The position numbers and the translations under genes are program-made. A stretch of DNA of 64,000 bases from Bilabrum cf. latius (Eukaryota; Bigyra: Bicosoecida; Bigyra; Bicosoecida), in NCBI GenBank assembly GCA_965178125.1, contig OZ237761.1:1-64000 (forward strand), read 5' to 3'. The notes beneath the pieces were generated by a model that saw only the letters and a list, made by a program, of their open reading frames with translations, searched no databases and was not told where the DNA came from. This document shows, piece by piece, positions 21,301 to 36,300 of the stretch (positions within the stretch are counted from its first letter, which is position 1; each line of letters opens with the position of its first letter).

Positions 21301-24300
21301 GCAGACAGCCACCGGGCTGCCGATCCTTCCGCGTCCCAGGCAGCCATCCTCAACCCGAATCCGCCACTGAGTGCAGTCGCAGGCCAGGCACTTCTAGTTG
21401 CCGACGCAGAGGCAGTCCGGTGGTCCTCTCCGCAGATGCAGGTCAGGCAAGAGCGACAGAAAGCCTCCTGGCTGGGAGATACGGCTGGACACGGGGCTGG
21501 CACTGATGAGGCGATGCCGTGGAGCGAACAGCTTGCAATGCAAGCCTCTCGTCACACCAGCGACTGGACCGCCAGCTCTCAGCCGGGATCCATCGCGAGG
21601 GCCAGGCAGAGGATCGCACGGGCCTCCAAGAGGAGGACCAGGCGATCCACCGACGGGCGTGGTGGAAATGTGGGGCGCCTGCAGCAGGAGCACCCTAGGG
21701 CAGGTTTGCCCCGCAGGTCGGTGGCCGCGGTCAGATCATCAAGGCGCGGGCTCGGGTCGATAAGTCGAGCAGGGAGTAGCCGTCGTGTGAGTCATGCGGG
21801 TGACCTGCATGGGTAGACGGCCAGGGATGGGCGAGGAGGCGATGATTCGAGCTCCTCGGATGATGACTCGCCTGATGCAGCCCAGCCGCAGGTGTTGCCT
21901 GTGCTGGTTGCATCCTCGGGTATCCGAGCGGTAGCTAGCGCTTCCTAGCCATTGCTCGGCCGTGTAGTGCTCGCAGCAGACACCCTGGTGCTGACCTCGT
22001 CTGGGGGCTGGGACGAGGCGTTGCACCGCATTGAACCAGCCGAGACCAAGCTTGCAGGTGCCACAGGGGAGCATGATGGGAGATCGACATCAGGCAGGCC
22101 CAAGGGTGCCGGTACCGCCTCCAGACGCGACGTTTCTTCAGAGGTGCTTCGGCTGATCCAGCAGCAAGGCACCAGCGGCCCCTTCAGGAACATGTCCAGC
22201 CGAGGACACCGCGGGCTCGGTGTTGTCTCAGAGCTGGGTATGTCGGCAATGGCCCATCCCATGTCTGCCGCCGAGACCCTGGAGCTGTGGGACGCGGTGC
22301 TGAGCGCGCAGCGAGGGACTATCACTTTCGAGGGGGTGCACTCGCTGCAGCCAAAGTTCGACTTCAGGCTCACGGTGTCTCAGTTTAGAGCACAGCTGCT
22401 GCGCACAGCAGAGGAGCCGCTGCTGGGTCTGTACCTGGATGTGATGAAGGTGCGCGGGCTGATTCGGCCAAACGATGTCTACGATGGCGCCTTCTCTGTT
22501 GGGCAGATGCACGGTGACGCGCTGTTTGGTACGGAGGGAAGCATTGGCCGGGGGCAGCTCATTGGTGGCTCTATGCTGCTCGACAGGCGAGTCCGCAGGT
22601 GGATCAGCTGGCAGCCGCGTCTGCTGGCACTGCCTGCTCTAGGTTAGGGTGGAATCGCATAGACTAGCCGTTCGGCCACGGGAAGAGGTGGCCGTGCTCG
22701 GAGCAAGGCTGCGCAAGCCCCAGCATCCACACTTCGGGCCGCACCAGGCGCTGAGGTGGCCCCGTCGGTGTCTTCGACAGCGGAGGGAATCCGTGGGTGG
22801 GCAGCGAGCCACTCCCTCAGGCAGCTCATGGATGGCCTGGCGAGGGCGGTGTGCAGAGGAGGGCTTGACGCGTGGGCCGGTTCGTCCGCCGTCAATGCCG
22901 GCTATGCCGACGGTGGGTCGGCGGATAGATCTGCTGGGGTGGAGAGGTAGAGTGAGGGCTCGGTGGCCCGAGATTCGGCTGGCACTGCGTCTTCCTTGCT
23001 GCATGCACACCTGCGGGCAGCTGGCATGCCGAGCGCGCCGGGAGGATTCGACCGCTTTGCCTAGTACGTGGCACACGCGCTTGCAGCCGACTGCGCCGCC
23101 CGAAGCAGCGTGCCAGGCAGCCTTGAGAGGGTCAGCATCGTGGCAGGGGGTGATCGCGCCATCCGAGCCGGGGGTCGGGGCCCTGCCGTGGCTCGCTTCC
23201 ACAAGGTGGCCCAGCAGGCCGTGTGGCGATTCTTCCGGGGGATGCCCTCCATCGCTACAATTTTGCTAGACGAGTGCCTGTGCCGGCAGCTGGCGAGCTT
23301 CTGCGAAGGCCGTGCCAGGTCGCTGAGGAGCGCGCCTGATCTTGAGCTGCAGCTCAGTAGAGGCGACTACGCGTGTGCTGCTGAGGGCTGGCTGGAGCGC
23401 CGGGTGGCCCACGGCACGCCGCGAGCCCTCTCGACAGAGGCGGCATGTGAGGCCGCAGCCAGGGCTATTCTCGCCAATGGCGTGTCTCGTCTTGTCCCTG
23501 GCCTGGCAGGCCGCAGTGGCGGTAGCAACGGGGTTGAGCCTGACCCCAGCTTGATTGCCAGTGCCACCGCCATCGAGGAGCACGCCCAGCGGCTGGTACA
23601 TGCCCTCGAACAGGAGGCCAGGGCAGCCAATGCCAGCTGCTCAGGAGTATTGCCGCCCATGTTTTCCTCCGGTCGCGGGCCAAATACCAGCAAGGGGCGT
23701 GAAGCGCGCCCCAATCCCGCCGGCTTGTCTGCCTCCAATGGGGTGTTACGGAAAGTTCCCGCACTGAGGGGGAGCCTCGCGAGGCGCTGGAACCGTTGGC
23801 TGGTGGCTTGCGTTGCCCCGGAGCTGATCCGTCTGTGGCGCAGGTGTGAGGAGGTGACGACCCACGTCGACGGAAACGACGCCAAGAGAGTGGCCGCAGA
23901 ATCGTGGCAGGAGCTGATGACAGCGCGCGCCCCATCTGGAGCAGAGGTGCCTTCCCGTCTCGCCCACCACGCCGCAGCAATGCTCATGGCAGAGGGGCGG
24001 ATGGAATCTGTGCCAGAGGCGAGGTAGCTCAAGCGGGCCGTGTGGACCGGCATTGGTGGCTATAATGGAACAAGCATGCAAGCTGGCGTGCAGAATGTAA
24101 CCGCGCCACAGTGTCTGCATCCTGCTGACGTGGAGCTGTGCTGGCCACCTGACGTGGTTGTGCAGGGGCGTGGCATCATTGGGCAGGCCCTGCGCTTCGT
24201 TGGCCTAGAAAGCGCCGTGGATTCTGCTCTGCAGGCTGCAAACGATCTGGGCGGGGGTCACGACATGCAACCCGCAGGGATGCATCCGTTGGCGCAGCTG

Positions 24301-27300
24301 CTCCGCAAGTGGGGTCACTCGGTCGCCGGCACGGGCGGGGCAGCAGACCCGAGTGGAGAGGAGGCTCCTGGTGAGGCGGCTGCTCTGGGTGCGCTGCAGG
24401 AGGGAGTGTCAGACATCATGCGCCAGCTGCAGGAACAGATCGAGCGGCTGTTGGACATGCATTGCATGGCGGCATTTATGGACTGCTGCTGGGTCCCCGA
24501 GTGGGGCTGTACCTCGTGGGCTGCGCACCAGCTGGGCCGACCGGTGGGTGCCTTTGCGCCCAGTGCTAGCGTCATCCGAGGACTTTAGACGCCGCTACAC
24601 CACCGCTTGAAGCATTAGGACAACCAAGGCGGCCCTTCGATCGAGCGTTCAGGAAGCAGGGAGGCCTCGCTGCAGGCCTCCCGATTTGCCGCGCTGGCTC
24701 TTCGCCTGCAGATGGACCTGGCAGCCGGTCGATCTACTGGACGGCAACTGGGGGAAGCACGTGCGGAAGGAGGCGCTGCAGAAGGTAGGTCCTCGCATTC
24801 TGAGCCCCAGGCATTGCAATCAGCCGAAGCAATACTGGCCGACACCAGGTGGGGCCACGAGGCCGGCGTGCTCGTGACTGGCTCCGAGCTGGTGGCCCGT
24901 GGCTCGGATGCTGCAGCTAGCGCAGCTGTATCCAAGGTACGGAGCCTCATGGGACAGTCCGATCACGCTGTTCTGCCCTCGAGCGATTTGAGCGGGTTTC
25001 AACTGCCAGAGCAAGCCTACCCTGTGTCCCACCTGAGGACCTGCATCGATCTATCCGGCTCCTATGCGGTGCGAGGAGGCGGGGCCCCGGCGAGGTCCGA
25101 AGACGGCATCAGCGAGACGGTGCTGCCTAGGCTGCTAGATGCAGAGCGGGCCACCGAAGAGCTGCATGCGGCGCTCAACAAAGCCATGCGCGAGCACGGG
25201 GGAGGTGGGGGCGAGGCCGATCTGTTGTCGATGCACCGCCAGGATGCGAACTCATTGCTGGTGGCTGCACTGCAGGAGCTATAGATGCCCGCAGCAAGGC
25301 GCATCGAGCAGACTAGATTTCAGGGCAGGTCAATAAGGACGTCTACAAGCGGCGCATACCGTGGCTTTGAAGCCCGGGTAGACGGCATGCCGAGGACTTA
25401 CGACCTGTAGCTGCAGGATGGCTGCATTGTTTGCCAGCCAGCGCAGTCAGATGCTGGCAGTCGATTCTTTGGTGCTGATGCAGATAGTGGCAGAACGCTC
25501 CAGCTGCCATGCAACGGGGTGGTACCGGGCCTTGCGGCCGGAGACCATCCCCTAATGGCTGCCCTAGTGAACGTGTCTGCAAGCCGTGTAGTGCTCGTCA
25601 AGGGTGGAAATGGTGCACGTGCTTCAGGTGCTGCAGGCGAAGGCAGTGCAGCGCGCTTGAGGCCAGTTCTGCAGAAGCAGACATCATGGCAAGCAAGCAC
25701 GCTGCACGCAGAGCTGGGCATGAACTCACCCGTGGGCACTGCCACAAGGATGCAGCTCGATTTGGAAGATGGACTACGGTCTGCCAGCTTGCCAAGAGAC
25801 CACGTGCTTGTATTTGAAGGTTCCGACACGGCGCATCACTTTGTGCAAACTGTGCGAAGCTATCTAGCTAGGGCTGGTGCGGCTTCGCGAGGGGTTTCGT
25901 CTGCGGCACACCCTGAGGCTCTGCATGGAGCAGTCCAGCAGAGGCTCAGAGAGATGCTTTTTGAAGGAGTCGGGCACGAGTATGGCAGCAGACTGGAAGC
26001 AAAAGGGGGCGGATAGGAGACCCGGAGTATGCGCAGCGGATTCGGAATCGATTTCATAGCATCGGTGGTGCAGGACAGGGAGGCATCGCAGCAGCTTGTG
26101 CCTGAGCATATGCCACAACACGCGGCCAATGCCTCCCTGTAGTGCACCGTGTCCTCCCTTCGACTCATGCTGGTACCTGAGGTGGCCATGCACTCCCTGG
26201 CTTTCATTGAGAGGGCACGGCTTGCATGGGTAGTCGCTAGTTTCTTGTTCCCACGGGTACATGAGTCGCTGCAGCCGTCAAAGCGGGTCACCAATGGATC
26301 CAAAGAGGATGAATAGGCGCGCGAAAGCGGTGACTCTGCCGATGACAGTGATCGCGGGAAAGGGGCGGCGGTTGGAGCAGGCAGCAGCGGCAGCGCAGAA
26401 TCGAGTGAAGATGAGATATATGAGGAAGACGAGGAGCGCAAGTCGGACGAGTCTGGATCCGGCGATGATCGTGATGTTGGCGATGGGCAGAGGCTTAGAC
26501 GTGGCGATACAGCCAGCAATGGGCAGTCTGGCGGTCGAGTGCAGGCAGTGCAGCTGCGCATTCGGCCTGCGGTGAATCTCTGGGTCGAGCGACTGACGGT
26601 GGTAGCCACAGAGTACCGGGACACAGCCGAAGAGGCTAGAGCCAGTAAATCCAGTGCCGACGAAGAAGACGATGGCTCGGTTGTAACGGATCAGCCAGGC
26701 TCGGTGGGCGGTGTGCGGCTGGGGCAAGGTCTCTCAGCATTGCAGATTGACCTCAAGGGCATGTCGATGCGGACTGCCGGGGCTGCCTAGAATGCAGCGG
26801 AGCTGATGCAGGCGGGCTGCATCCAAGACGCCCTGCGCTCTGTGCTGGATGGAGATGCCCCAAGCGACGGGCTGCAGTCTGCCATCCTTTCGCCGTAGAT
26901 CGGGATTGCAATGTCTCTAGAGTCGGCTCAGGCGCGGGTATTGCAGGTGGCCGCATTAATGCCAGCGGGAATTAGCGAGGATGAAGTCACAGAGGTAGCT
27001 CGCACGGCATCACAATAGAGAGACCGCGCGAGCGAAATGGACCGGCCAGCAGCACATCGCCCTCCTGCACCCGTAGAACAGCCCCAATCCCTGCGTGAGA
27101 GCGGTCAGGTGGACGTCGCGTCTGACGTGCTTCCTGTGCGATTCGAGGCGGATGAATGGGTGTCTGGTCTGGCAGTTCAGTGGTGTTCTACACTGCTGCT
27201 GCTCGAGGGTCTGGGGATCAGCGGGGTCATCGTGCCTGGAGGGACTAGTTTCCGGCAGCTTGGCAGATCAGCACGGGCCAGGTTTTATGCAGATGCAGAC

Positions 27301-30300
27301 AGCGGCGGGTCCAGTCCTAGCGTCGGGTACGGCGGTGAAGATGCTGATGACGGTAATGATGATGTGGTGGAGTACCCACCTCTCATTGGCTTGCGGTTTC
27401 GATTGCAGCACGCCGGCGTCATGCTGGGTGCAGGCACTGGGGAGGCACTCGTCCGTCTGGCCAAGCGGTGGGCCACTGTCCCGCTTCAGGTGCTGCACCG
27501 GGTGCAAAAGACAAGCGCTTTGTCAGACCGAAGGATTAGAACGATATCAGCGGCAGGGTCCATAGAAAAAGGCCGATCAGCACCCATCAGATCAACAGAA
27601 GAGGCGAAAGGTAATGACGCGAAGGAGGCAAGTTCCGACGGCAACAAGTCCAAGCCCAGACCCAAGGGTGCCCCCCTGGGTCTGGAAGCGGTGCGGGTGG
27701 TGATTGCATTAGAGCTAGCTAGGCTGACATTTTCGCTGGAGGGTAACGGCAGTGCCATGCACCGACGTGTACTCAGAGCAAACGATGCGATGAGCTCGGA
27801 TCGGTTGGTTGGACTCGGTCGGCTGGACGAGGCCTCCATGGCTGCTGCCACGTACAGTGAACTGCTGCGAGCGTCGGGCCACGGCCTGGAAGTGGGTATC
27901 TTGGCCACTGTGGCTCGCGGGACTGATCTCGAAGACATGGCCTACAGGGCGCGAGCGACGAAGGGAGCAGATGAGCTTAGCCCGCCAGGATCCGCAGAGG
28001 CCGCAGTGGCTCGTGCATTTGCGCCAGGATCTGCGATCGCGATTGCGAGGCTGCACATGGCCGAAATATGGGAACCGAAGGTGCAGCGCACTGCACGGTA
28101 CCATGGTAGCAGCGTGAGCACAACCGGGGAGCACGGGCGCTCCCGGGGCCGTCACCTGCTCACGTTGGTTGGAAACGGAAAGCAAGCGGGACCAGGATCC
28201 AGGGCTATTCGCGCTGTGGTAAGCGCTGGCTTGGAGCCCCACCCGCTCATGGACCTCGCTGGCGCGCAGTCTGGGCTGCTGAAGTTGCATCGAAATGCTG
28301 CATCTTCTGAGAAGAGGCCAGCAGAGGACAATGACGGTGCTCAAAGTGCCATCGATTTCATCCAAAGGAGCGTTGCAGCACAGGTGGGCGAGCTGCGGCC
28401 AACGCTGGATTTAGACGTGGATGTTCAACTAGGCCGGATCTATGCCACGTTGGAGTGGGAAATTGCGTCCCGAGTGGCCCTCGAGCTGGAGGCCATGAAA
28501 CGAGGCACTCTGCCGGCCATTGCAGAGCTGGCGGCTGTTCCTAGCCAGGTGGCACAGCTACTGACTACGCAGGCAGCAGGTGCGTCTGACGATACCAGCG
28601 CTGGCCCAGCCATGGCTCGGGCGGCTTCCACAAGAAGCGTCCTAGCTGCCAATGGGGATGATTCGCCCGGCAGTGAAATGCCGGATAGCCCGAGTGGGGT
28701 CGAGTCTGGCAGCAACGAGAACGACGATGATCGTGCCCGAGGGAAGTCTCTGGACTCTGCCGTCGAGTCTGTGTCTTTTCCTCAATTCATTGCAATTCGA
28801 ATGGCGCTGGAGGCAGAGCAAACTCGACTGGGAGTCTCCGCATTCAACACACCGCTTGCCGTGCTTGCCGCCAGAAAGGTAGCGGTAGCTGCATCGGGGG
28901 GCGCTGCGATGCTGCACGGGGCCGAAGACGCCTTCAGCTTTCTATCTCCAAGCAGTCGAGCCGCGAAGGGGCCAGCGGATCAGGGACTTGGTACTTTGAA
29001 GAGTGAAGCTGGATCGGACGCATCGATTGGAACCGATGACGCTGAGAGCGTTGCCATCGTTCTGGAGCGATTCAGGCGCCAGGTCATGTCCAGTGACAGA
29101 CTGCAGCAATCGATGCCGAAGGGTACATCTGCAGAGCTTAGTTTTGAGTGCGACTTTTTGGAGGCGGTGCTGGCTCGACCGACCGAGTTCGGGTGTCGTT
29201 CAGCCGTCCGCAAACGTAAGCAGCGCAAATAGGCTCTGGTGCGTCGGGGAGAAGACTCGTAGATCCGAAAGCTACGTGCGGCGACACGAAGGCCGAGCTT
29301 CTGGCGGCAGAGGCTCTCGGATGCACCGTCTGTCGGAGACACGATCTACTCGGAGGGTCAGACCAGGGTGGATGCTGCATGTCCTCCACTGCCTGTGTTA
29401 TGGTTGCTGACCCGCGCCAACACGGAGTTCTGGTCTGGAGTGCCGGGAGGCACCGTATCAATCAGCGGGGAACGCATCGCGGGTTCTCTCCGTGCTTCCA
29501 GCTACACTAACCAGCAGTCTGCGATGGATCTGCAGGCCTCCGTGCGACGACTTGCCCTTGCTGCGGAACAGGACCCGGCCGCAGTCCCCGAGGGGGTAAG
29601 AGCCTGCATGTTCCACAGCGATGCGGAGGCTGACCGTCAGGGGCAGGCAGGGCGCAGCGGAGGGATCCTGCCCACACCCGCTCACGCCCGCCAGGCCTCG
29701 TGGGGCGGGCAGTAGCGGGCGCCGAATAGGGGAGGATATCGGACGGTCAAGACGGAGCCTGGCAGCGCAGCAGATGGGGCGTGGGGCAGAGGGGCGCCGC
29801 TTCGTATCCAACGCCTTGCAAGCGGCCTCTTTGAGCCCCCGCCAGGGCGGCAACGACTGGCAAGCGTGCCAGTCAGCAGGTGCAGGCGGTGGCACGCGGC
29901 CTATCGGGAGTGGCCCATCCCGGCTTGGCAGTGGGTGTATGGCCTCGCGCGTCGGGACCATACACCCCGGGTCATCGCAAGACTGGGGCCGTGCAGATCA
30001 CCTCAGTCGGTACAGCGCATCGTCAAGCGGTTCGAAGCCCTAAAGCGGTAGAACTAGGGGTTTGGGCTAGCGTCACCTTCACCTGTATACCGCCAAGACG
30101 CCCCTCACACACCCTCTTCTCCGCATCGCCACTCACCCGTTCGCTCCTCTGGGGACGTAACTGATGTTGCAAGGCATGTATACGGCTCTGAGTGGTCTGC
30201 CGCAGCCGAAGCTGCCGCTAGCTCCGTCCCAGACTTGCCATCCGGGTGGCAGGAGGGTCTCTCGTTGTCCATGCTGCTGCCCACTGTTGTCACTAAGCAT

Positions 30301-33300
30301 GCAGGGCAACGGGCTAGACATGAGATAGCGGGCCGTAGTGCGCCAATGGTGCCATCTGCTGGACTTGACCGTCTAGAGATGGACGCCGTGGAGAGACAAG
30401 GGCTCGTGGAGAGACTGGCCCGAGACGACGCCAACCCGCTGCAGTCGGTCATCGAGATAGGAGCTGGCAGCCTGCACCTGATTACCGACCCGCTAGGCCT
30501 GTTTTAGCTGCACGAAACTATCGCAGTAATCAAAGAGATCCTGGGCGTGTTCCGTTTCTCGACTGTCACAGTTGAGAGTCAGGACATAGGGGGGATAATT
30601 CGAGGCGGGTCTGGCGGTATTGGTACTAGAGAGGAGGTGGGGCAAGGGCCTACCAACGGCTCCAGCAAGGAAGCAGACACTGGTGCTCGGGCGGGTGGTG
30701 TACGCAGCCGAGGTGTAGGCTCTGACGAGGGCATGCTATGGTAGTGGAAGCTAAGGGAGCAGTGGCAGCACGGCACGACCGATTACATTGGTGTGTCTGC
30801 CGCTGAGGCGCAGATCACAATGTGCAGTGTAGCGGATGCACTTCGATTCAAATGGTAGGGGCCTGGTGATGGGTCCTATCATGGGGGAGCTGCAGCTGAG
30901 GGGGGCTCACTGGGTTCCCGGCAGTTCGAGGGCCTGGAGTGGTTCTTTGGGCACCCTTGCGTGCGAGGCCCCGTAGCAGAGCACATGTGGCTGGTGGGTC
31001 AAGGTATCGAGGTGGAGGTATCGTCGAGGCAGGCCACGCAGCACCAGGCTTGGGAGCTCGAGTGGAGGGATGGCAGGGGTGCCTTGAAGGAGGATCTCAA
31101 GGGGTCAATTGAGTGGGTCCAGACCATGGTGCGTATGGACGGCGGACAGGGACTACCAGGCAGAAACCACAGCCAGTTTGGGCCAGACATGCCAGCATCG
31201 CAACCAGACGGCAAGGGGGGTGGATCAGGCAAGGCATAGCAAGCAGTTCCAACGGAGCAACGAGTGTGGATCGCGCTGCGACACGACCAAGCAAACTTAC
31301 CGAAGCACATGTCAATCCACATTCGGATGGGTGGGGCCTCAATCACTGACGTCAGTCCCAGTCCGTACACTTAGTTCCCCGATGACGTGGAGGAACAGGG
31401 TAGAGATCGGACTGGGACAGCAGAGTCAGGAGCTGGAGCGAACGGGGACTCGCCAGACTCGAGCTAGTCCCGGTATCCTCCGGCAGGCACCCCTTCACCT
31501 TTCTCCCGCGCCCGAAGGTGCATGCCGCAATCGCTTCGAATGAACACCGACCTTGCCCGACCAACTGGACCTGTTGGTCTAGGTGGACGGCGGGTTGGTT
31601 GGGTGAAGCGGAACGCTGCCTTTGCATGGACTCCGCCATTCGACCCTCTTTCAGTCGACGCGCCTAGCCTCATGTTCCCTCTGCGGGTGGCATTTCGCAA
31701 GAGCATGGCAGCTACCACTGCGGCTGTTCGTAGGCGGCTTGAGGCCCTCAAAAACGGCGATGTGGTGGCAGCTGCTGTGCGACGATCGGCTAAGCGGGAG
31801 GCAGACACGCGCGGCAAATTGAGCGCCATCGCTGAGGCACGCAGGCGAGCCATGGGGGGAATGGATTTCCAGGGGGATGGGCCTACCCGTGCATCAATTG
31901 CTTCTGATCATGATACTGCCGCAGGACCTGGGCACGAGCCAGACGAGGACAAGGGTAATGCCAAAGGCCGTGCTGCAGGAGGCACTCCAAAGCCGATCCT
32001 CGGTGCCGGAGGTACATCAGAGGGGCAGGATAGCGATAGCAGCTAGAGCACCACAAACGGCGCGGCAGTGGAAGACACGCAAGCGACAATCACGCGTGGA
32101 GACCTACTACGAGAATTGTTTTAGCCAGACGGTCTTGGGTCGCGGGTGTGGTACGCTCGCGAGCTGGGCTGGGCCATGCCTTGCGGGCTGCAACCGTTGG
32201 TGGAGCTGGCAATCGCGGACGCGGAGAAAGCAGCTGCTCGAAAGCAGGATGTGGTTGCAGGAGAATGGTACTTTTCTGACGAGGACGAAGATCGCGATGA
32301 TGCCAAAGACAGGCGTGAAATAGAGCAGGGCAGCAAGGACGAGGACGGACAAGCCGATAGCGCGGGGGGAGAGGTCGATCATCGGAAGTCACGAGGCAAA
32401 ACGGGGGGCATGGGGGCTACAAGTGACGTGGCGAGTGCGACCAGTCACAGGACGGACGGGAGCGACGAGGAGACAGACCCCGGCTGGCTGGACCTGCGCC
32501 GAGGTGACACGCGCCTGGACCAGGAGAAGGTTGCCAAGCAAGCAAAGGAACGCAGGAAGCGCGCCGCTATGCGCCTCGTGCTCAAGGAGGAGCTGTCGAG
32601 GGAACAAGCCGCGCTAGAGGTCAATGCCATCCTGGTGGCGGGCTCTCCGGGAGTACCTGGGCTGGCTGCATGCGCTCTATCGCGACAGATGAATGCGTCA
32701 CAACCGCGCACAGGTCTGCTGAGCGTGCGGCACAAGGTAGGAGGCCCTCGTCTACCGGTTGCTGCACTGCCTGTTCTCGCCATCATGGCGGCAGAGAGGC
32801 ACAAGACTGCGCAGCAGTCGGTGGCTTGCGGACCCACGGAGCTGCCCAGCCGGGGCAAGTTCCCGATGGCTGTGGACGTAATCATGCCCATTGCACTGCC
32901 GGACTTCCTGCCTCCCGCCTCTGCTGCTCCCGGTGAGTCGCAAGAGGATGCAGAGCAGGATGCTGCAGCGGAGCGCGAGCTGGCTGGCCTGGACCGAGTG
33001 GAGCTGGAAGCAGGGGGTGCGGCAGCGGTGCAGCCTGCACGAGTTCCTTCCGGCCCTGTGGACTAGCAGCACGGCGACCCTGGCTGCGGTACGGATGCAG
33101 AGCTGTTTGCATTCGAAGGGGCGTATGGCAGCAGGGAGGATAGGTGTGACGATTCGATTCCCGCGACATACTGTCCGCCCATGGCCCGAGCGTTGGAGGA
33201 CTACCCTCAGGCGTTCAAGATGCAGATCACGGTGTGCGCGGACCAGGGGACGGTTTCCTTTGTGCCTAGGTTCGTGCTGAAGGAGTTCGCCCCTTCCATC

Positions 33301-36300
33301 GGTCTCACCATCGACGCATTCAACGGAAAGTCGCCCTGGGCCGCGCTGGACGCCGTCCCCAGGCCGCCCACGAACCCGCCGATTAGCCTGCAGATATTCG
33401 CGTCGCGGACACGAGCCCTTGTGCCACCGCGGTGCGACGTGGATGGTACGCCTGACGGAGACAGGGAGATGACCGGGCACTCTGCAGCGGGAGGAGGCAC
33501 CCGCCCCGGCACCGATGCCAGTCTGCCCCGACCGACGATGCTGCTAGCTGCAGCCCGTGCCATCAGTATCCGGCTGTCTCAGAGAGTGGGAGCAGCTGCA
33601 CTCAAACCAGACGTCGTCCGACCCTCAACCGCTGCTGTCGAACAGGCCAGGCGCCGAGAGTGGCAGCGCCTGGCAATCGACGTGGATGCGGCGATGGCCG
33701 AGAGCTGGAGCGTGGAGGGGCACCCGACTGACCCCACCAAGAGAGCGACTGAGAGCACGGTGGCGTCGGTGCGCCGCCGTGCCATGCGGGTGCTTGCTGC
33801 TGAACGGATGGGCTCCATGCGAGTGCCCCAGGTCATGCTGCGCCCGAGGCGGCTGCACCTGCATCCCCTGCTCCCACTCACAAACGACGTGATCCACGAC
33901 CCCGCACTTGGGCTGATGCCGGTGCTCGTGGCCGGAGGGGGGGGGGCTGGGTCTGGAGCGGGCGGGTCGGCGAGCTAGGGCAAGCACCATGGTCCGCGAT
34001 CTGGGCCCGGAGGCCGAAGGGGCGCCTAGATTCACCAGCCCCGGGTTATAGTACCCACGATGGTGATAGAGATTCGGTCTGCCAGGGGCATCCGGCTCGA
34101 AGCAGTGGAGCCGGGGCAGCTGGGCGCATCGTTGGGGATTGTAGCTCCGGGTCTAGTGCCTGTGCCTCCCCGATGGCTCCCCTCTCGCATCGATCAGGTC
34201 CCAATGCACGGGCCATGGGAGCGCGCGCCCTAGCCCCCATTTGTACGTCCTGTCCTCTAGTCCGGAGACGAGGTGCTGCAGAGCCTGGCAGAGAAAGACT
34301 GGCTGTTCGGGCGGGGCATCATGCAGCACGATGCGCTGCAACTGCACGATTTCATCAGAGCACACGCGGCACAAGACGTCGAATGGGACCCGCAGGGAGG
34401 AAGCGGGCGCGGGAGGGGCCAGCGGCACGGGCGGACTCTTGTGGGCAATATGCCAACAGAGCTCGGTGGCCATCGGGCCTAGGATGGCCTGGCCACGAGT
34501 GCAGCCGCTGCGGAGGGCATCGCTGCCCCGAGTCCCGCTGGATTCTTCTCGGACCATGCCGCTGCGGAGATGAAGCAGATCTGGGTGTCCTCCGGCAGGC
34601 AGCTCGACCAGGCCAAGACAGCGGGGGAGAGGCTCAAGATGCTCATCCGGCCTTTCATGGAGGTGCATCGCACGATAGGGCTGCAGACGCTTGCACTGCC
34701 GTAGTGGCAGCGGCCTTGGTTCAGCGAGGCTAGCTCCGCACTGTCGAAGCGCGATCGTGCAGTGCAACGCGCCATCATGGGCTGGGCGAGGCCAAGCTCG
34801 CAGGACGCGGAGAGGAGGCGCGGGTGGGAGTCCGAGAGCTTGGTGGAGGCGGGGGTGGGGAAACCGAAGTGGGCCATGTATGCAGGCAGCCTGCAGGTTT
34901 GTCTCCGACAGGTGCACGGCGAGGGTGCGAAGCTCCTGGCGGAGACGCAGCTGGCCATCGACGTGGTGGTGCCAGCTGCCATCTATGGATGGAATGTGGC
35001 GCACGCCGGGCCGCACGCGGGCGGTCCTGTGTCGCATGCTGAGGGCAGGCCTGGGTAGATTCACACAGACATTGACACGGGTTTAACCACCTCGATCTTG
35101 TCAAGCGATACTGGGCTAGGCGGGGTGGAGCGTGGTAGCGCAGACAGCACCGGGCAGGGCGCCGGCCACGTTGCGAGGCGGCTGGCAGCCCCAGGCGTAC
35201 AGATCCCCGAACTGATCGCAACCATGCAGCACGTGGTGAAAGCCTTAAAAGAATTGTCCCCGATCCTGCGGTTTGCTCCCGACTTCGAGTCTCGTTCTGC
35301 TCCAAAGTAGTCTCTGGAGCTGCTGCCAGAGTCTTTGCCAGGCCCTGACGCCGTTGACATCCCCGTATACATGCAGCGGGAGCCGCACAGGGGTGCAGCG
35401 CTGGCCCAGCGAGAGAGACAGGGGGATCCAGGGGCCCTGTCGCGTGCAGCAAAGGCGTGGCCAGGACGTTGGTCCGCATTCCGGGTGCGTATCGTTGAGA
35501 AGCAACCCAAGCAGCTGGTCCTGCGGCATTGCCCCGTAGCTGATGACCCCCGAGATGAGCTCACGATGGACGCTCCCGCATCTCCTTTCATTTTCGGGGG
35601 CCTGCACGAGCACCTGGAGAGGCATGGCCCCTACCCTATTGGAATGAGGGGGTGGGCTGCGCGCCTGCTGAAGGGGGCTGGGGTATCTGGTGAGGCCATG
35701 TTCGACGGTGGTGGGCTAGAGGGCATGCTGCGAGCGGCTTCGCTGCATATAGGCGGGGGCCAGGGCGGCCTGCAGGTACCAGCAGCTGCAGTGGCATCCC
35801 TGCCTCTGGCTCTCGCCCTCCCGTTCGCCACCCGGGCGCAGGCATCTCTGCATCGGTTCGTGCTTGAGCACCTCAGGCAGGAACAACGTTTGCAGGGGGT
35901 GGGCAGTGGTCGGGCCAGGGGGGCCGTTGCCAATAGGAGAGGTGGCGGACTTAGTAGGCAGACGGGACACTCAACGGATCTGTCTCCAGACAGGCCTCCA
36001 GAAAGCGAGTTACCAATGCCAATCGGCTGGCAGCTGCCCGGCCGCACCACCGGAAGGGAACTCATGGCAGAGCTCACTTCCAGGCTGCATCTGTCGGACT
36101 ATGCAGGGGCAGTGCAGTCTCCCACAAGCGCCGATGAGGTCGTGAAAGCGGGTCTTCCCTACGACTGGGAGGGCGAGGATACTGCCGTTCCTGGTCTTGA
36201 GCCAGATGGTCCATCTCGGGCCCACAAGGACAGTGCAGACGAACGGGAGGATGACTCGCGGAGGCGTTCAGCTTCAGCTACTGCAGTACAGTCGAGGATT